From positions 1-7,854 of the forward strand of contig WFTH01000018.1 of NCBI GenBank assembly GCA_015485595.1: a DNA stretch of 7,854 nucleotides. Direction: 5' to 3'. The stretch is from Candidatus Microgenomates bacterium (GTDB taxonomy: Bacteria; Patescibacteriota; Microgenomatia; UBA1400; PJMF01). Below, piece after piece: positions 6,101 to 7,854 of the stretch. Numbering within the stretch: position 1 is the first letter of the stretch; each line of letters opens with the position of its first letter. A model generated the notes under the pieces. That model was not told the DNA's origin. It did no database searches and saw nothing but the letters and a program-made list of their open reading frames with translations. The position numbers and the translations under genes are program-made.

Positions 6101-6453
6101 CCAAGAAAAGACCTGCTATTAATTTTATCTGTTTTGGCTTTTTCATATGAACTCATAAGCTCATTAATGTTTTTTTGAGTGATAGAGTCAGTTTGTGAAA
6201 GCACTCGGTCAAGGTTGTCTTTAAACTTTTTTTGTCTTTTGTTTAGTAAAGTTTTAATATTGTTAAGTTCGTTTTGGATTTCTAGAAGTTTATTTTCAGC
6301 ATCTTTCAATTTATTCTCTCGTAATAATCTGTCAACAGTTTGCAGCCCATTACCAACAACGTCCTCAAAAATGTAGGGAGTTGCTTCTTTTATATCTTTT
6401 TGACTAGGTAATTGAGAGTGATTGCTTAGTAAGTTGAGGTTGGACTCACCCAT
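6097..6453 (-). CDS. Small coiled-coil protein, unknown function
   Basis: I do not recognise this 118-residue protein. After about 25 polar residues it is almost wholly helical and charged; residues 38-85 (from LQTVDRLLREN through the LDRVLSQ region) show leucine/isoleucine spacing typical of a coiled coil, and 92-108 form another helix. It has no membrane segment, signal peptide or cysteine, so it is probably cytoplasmic and oligomeric. The ATG (6453-6451) sits inside the end of the upstream cca gene (ATGGGTGA, 8-bp overlap), and AAAGGA eight bases upstream inside cca supports the start. The gene is clearly AT-richer than its neighbours: a hand count over 6121-6360 gives about 30% G+C against roughly 45-55% in sampled neighbouring rows, which suggests later acquisition or relaxed selection. 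Overlap with cca makes cotranslation likely; a role with tRNA maturation is only a guess. Confidence 0.72.
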   Translation of the reverse strand: MGESNLNLLSNHSQLPSQKDIKEATPYIFEDVVGNGLQTVDRLLRENKLKDAENKLLEIQNELNNIKTLLNKRQKKFKDNLDRVLSQTDSITQKNINELMSSYEKAKTDKINSRSFLG

Positions 6454-7854
6454 TAATAAATTCCTTTGCTTTTTTAAGTAAGATCTCTTTTTTATTTAAC
6501 TCAGGATTTTCTAACACCTCTTCAAACAAGGTCTTTAAGATCTTGCCTATCTGAGGTCCGGGTTTTAAGCCTAGTTCGTTCATAAGATCATGGCCGTTTA
6601 TGGCTAAGTCAGTAATCTCCATTGGTTGGTTTAACTGCTTAATCATTCTTTGTTTAAACTCCTCCAGACGCCAGCTGGTTTTTCTTGCACCTGAGCCGAG
6701 CCTGTCTCCTTCACGTAGATCTAGAATGTCATCAATGTTTTCTAAGCCCACCTTGCGCATAAACCGCCTAACCGAAGCATCGGTGTTTTGAGGTTGGTAG
6801 TGAAACATATGGTAACGCACTAAGGTAAAGATGCGGTCTTGGTCTTTTTTAGAAAGTTTTAGGCGCTTGGCAATCTTTTTGGCCACGCGCGCGCCGATAA
6901 CCTCGTGATTATAGAAACTTATATCCCCAGCCTTGTTTTTTCCTTGAGTTTGGGGTTTGGCTATGTCATGAAGTAGTGTAGCCAGTTTGACGATCGGATC
7001 GCTTGAGGGGCAGGCTTGGAGAGAGTCCAAGCTGTGAGTCCAGACATCGGTGGTGTGGTGGCCACCCTGCTTAACTCCTTTGGTAGCTAAAAGTTCTGGC
7101 AGAATAAATCTTAAAAGTCCGGTCTGGTCCATAAGCTCGATGGCTTTTTTTGGCTCAGGGCTTACAAGCATCTTTAAAAACTCATCCCGGATACGTTCCC
7201 AACTGATGTGTTTAATTAGGTTGGCATTGGTTTTAATGGCATCAAGAGTGTTTTTTTCGATCTTAAACTTTAGTTGAACCGCAAACCGAATCGCTCTTAG
7301 CATTCTTAGAGCATCTTCCTGGAAACGTTTGTTTGGGTTGCCTACAGTGCGAACTAAGCTGGCTTGAAGATCCTTAAGTCCTTGATGTTCATCAACAAGC
7401 TGATACTGGTTGTGGGCTAAGGTTAGACCGGCGATAGAGATTTTTTGAGCTTGAAGTTGTTTGCTTGCTTGAACAAGCGCTTCATCTGCCACTTTGATAG
7501 CCAAGGCATTAATGGTAAAGTCACGCCGTTTTAGGTCTTCACTTAAGGTCTGTCCCCACTCAATCTTGGTTGGACGGCGGAAGTCGCCCTCGTAAACCTC
7601 TTTGGAGCGAAAGGTGGTGATCTCAAAAAGAGGTAAAGATGATTTTAGATTATGAATTGATTTTGAATTACTTCTATCTTCTATCTTCCTTTCCTCTATC
7701 TCTTGTACCAGTGACGGATGAATCTTGGTTGCTTTAGCTAGGTCAATCAGTCTTTCTTTTTTTGGTTGGGTTAAGGTTTTAAGTTGTAACCTAAAGGCGT
7801 TTATATACTTATCACTCACGCCCATTAGCTCCCAAAGATGCTCGTAGCTAATAC
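6446..7854 (-). CDS. cca: CCA-adding tRNA nucleotidyltransferase, atypical N-terminus, runs off the window
   Basis: The core is a class II CCA-adding enzyme, which builds or repairs the CCA end of tRNA. Counting from the ATG at 7825 (459 residues), EITTFRS is at 68-74, the nucleotide-binding motif RRDFTINA at 100-107, EDALRMLRAIRF at 170-181, and an HD phosphohydrolase domain follows with His264, His286-Asp287 and His307. The C-terminal region (REGDRLGSGA, 371-380; NELGLKPGPQIG, 416-427) is typical of this enzyme. The catalytic head motifs GGxVRD and DxD, which should come within the roughly 60 residues before EITTFR, are absent. Instead there is a helical segment (LAKATKIHPSLVQEIEERK, 29-47) and a low-complexity linker (KIEDRSNSKSIHNLKSS). 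The frame stays open upstream of 7825 to the window edge, so the missing motifs may lie outside, in which case this segment is a large insertion; otherwise the enzyme is inactive or chimeric. A second, smaller insertion lies at about 112-140. Confidence 0.88.
   Translation of the reverse strand, partial: ISYEHLWELMGVSDKYINAFRLQLKTLTQPKKERLIDLAKATKIHPSLVQEIEERKIEDRSNSKSIHNLKSSLPLFEITTFRSKEVYEGDFRRPTKIEWGQTLSEDLKRRDFTINALAIKVADEALVQASKQLQAQKISIAGLTLAHNQYQLVDEHQGLKDLQASLVRTVGNPNKRFQEDALRMLRAIRFAVQLKFKIEKNTLDAIKTNANLIKHISWERIRDEFLKMLVSPEPKKAIELMDQTGLLRFILPELLATKGVKQGGHHTTDVWTHSLDSLQACPSSDPIVKLATLLHDIAKPQTQGKNKAGDISFYNHEVIGARVAKKIAKRLKLSKKDQDRIFTLVRYHMFHYQPQNTDASVRRFMRKVGLENIDDILDLREGDRLGSGARKTSWRLEEFKQRMIKQLNQPMEITDLAINGHDLMNELGLKPGPQIGKILKTLFEEVLENPELNKKEILLKKAKEFING
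6462..6467 (-). promoter_or_regulatory. Ribosome binding site of the coiled-coil gene
   Basis: Read on the minus strand, AAAGGA ends 8 bases before the ATG at 6453 and lies inside the last codons of cca. It supports 6453 as the start and argues that this AT-rich frame is really translated. Confidence 0.6.
7671..7704 (-). repeat. AGATAGA heptamers inside the cca coding region
   Basis: On the minus strand, 18 bases (7688 down to 7671) match the heptamer array at 3146-3219 exactly (2.6 units), and the bases up to 7704 look like decayed copies. They encode KIEDRS and part of the preceding EIEER. Continuing the perfect repeat on either side would create an in-frame TAG, so the exact match is as long as this reading frame tolerates. 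Confidence 0.8.

Noticed and set aside
6061..6120. Bidirectional terminator between secF and the convergent gene
   Set aside because: No G+C stem is present; the A/T-rich structure is explained by the heptamer repeat, and the genes overlap by 4 bp.
6179..6376. Plus-strand frame opposite the coiled-coil gene
   Set aside because: The minus frame has a better start, a ribosome site and coupling to cca; the plus frame is Ser/Leu/Phe-rich, as expected of an antisense shadow of a Lys/Glu/Asn-rich coiled coil.
7630..7854. Intein or homing-endonuclease insertion in cca, suggested by IHN near the end of the insert
   Set aside because: The residue after HN is Leu, not Cys/Ser/Thr, no intein block F precedes it, and no LAGLIDADG motif is visible. 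The IHN codons also lie in AT-rich spacer-like DNA.

Overview
The window looks like chromosomal housekeeping DNA from a bacterium of the Candidate Phyla Radiation (Patescibacteria), most likely a Microgenomates-type lineage. This is an inference from short tightly packed genes, a DUF3048 protein, a winged-helix protein with a decayed nucleotidyltransferase-like domain next to secDF, a CPR-style CCA-adding enzyme, and A/T-rich heptamer repeats at gene borders. It uses the standard code: TGA terminates two genes (1876-1878, and 6446-6448 on the minus strand), so UGA is not recoded to glycine as in Gracilibacteria/Absconditabacteria.

Layout. Positions 1-3083 hold a rightward cluster: the end of frr (ribosome recycling factor), rseP (site-2 membrane protease), a 72-residue basic single-pass membrane protein, and a membrane-anchored DUF3048/YerB-like protein. 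The last two overlap by ATGA. In many bacteria uppS, cdsA and dxr lie between frr and rseP; here the two genes are 32 bp apart. Positions 3084-3220 are a 137-bp spacer with a REP-like hairpin, a possible -10 box and a perfect tandem array of the 7-mer AGATAGA (10.6 copies) ending 1 bp before the next start codon. Positions 3221-6100 are a second rightward unit: winged-helix protein, secD, secF. SecD and SecF together form the auxiliary complex that helps the Sec channel pull proteins across the membrane.

Positions 6097-7854 run leftward: a CCA-adding tRNA nucleotidyltransferase entering from the right edge, then an 8-bp-overlapping, AT-rich gene for a small coiled-coil protein of unknown function. 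secF and the small gene converge with a 4-bp overlap, and both stops lie in a TTAAAAA heptamer repeat.

No new multi-gene defence or mobile system is visible. The points most worth a second look are: (i) the CCA enzyme, whose visible N-terminal region lacks the catalytic GGxVRD/DxD motifs and instead carries an unrelated helical segment joined through an AGATAGA-derived low-complexity linker; (ii) the spread of 7-bp-period repeats at three gene borders or insert points; and (iii) the apparently catalytically dead nucleotidyltransferase-like domain on the winged-helix protein upstream of secD.
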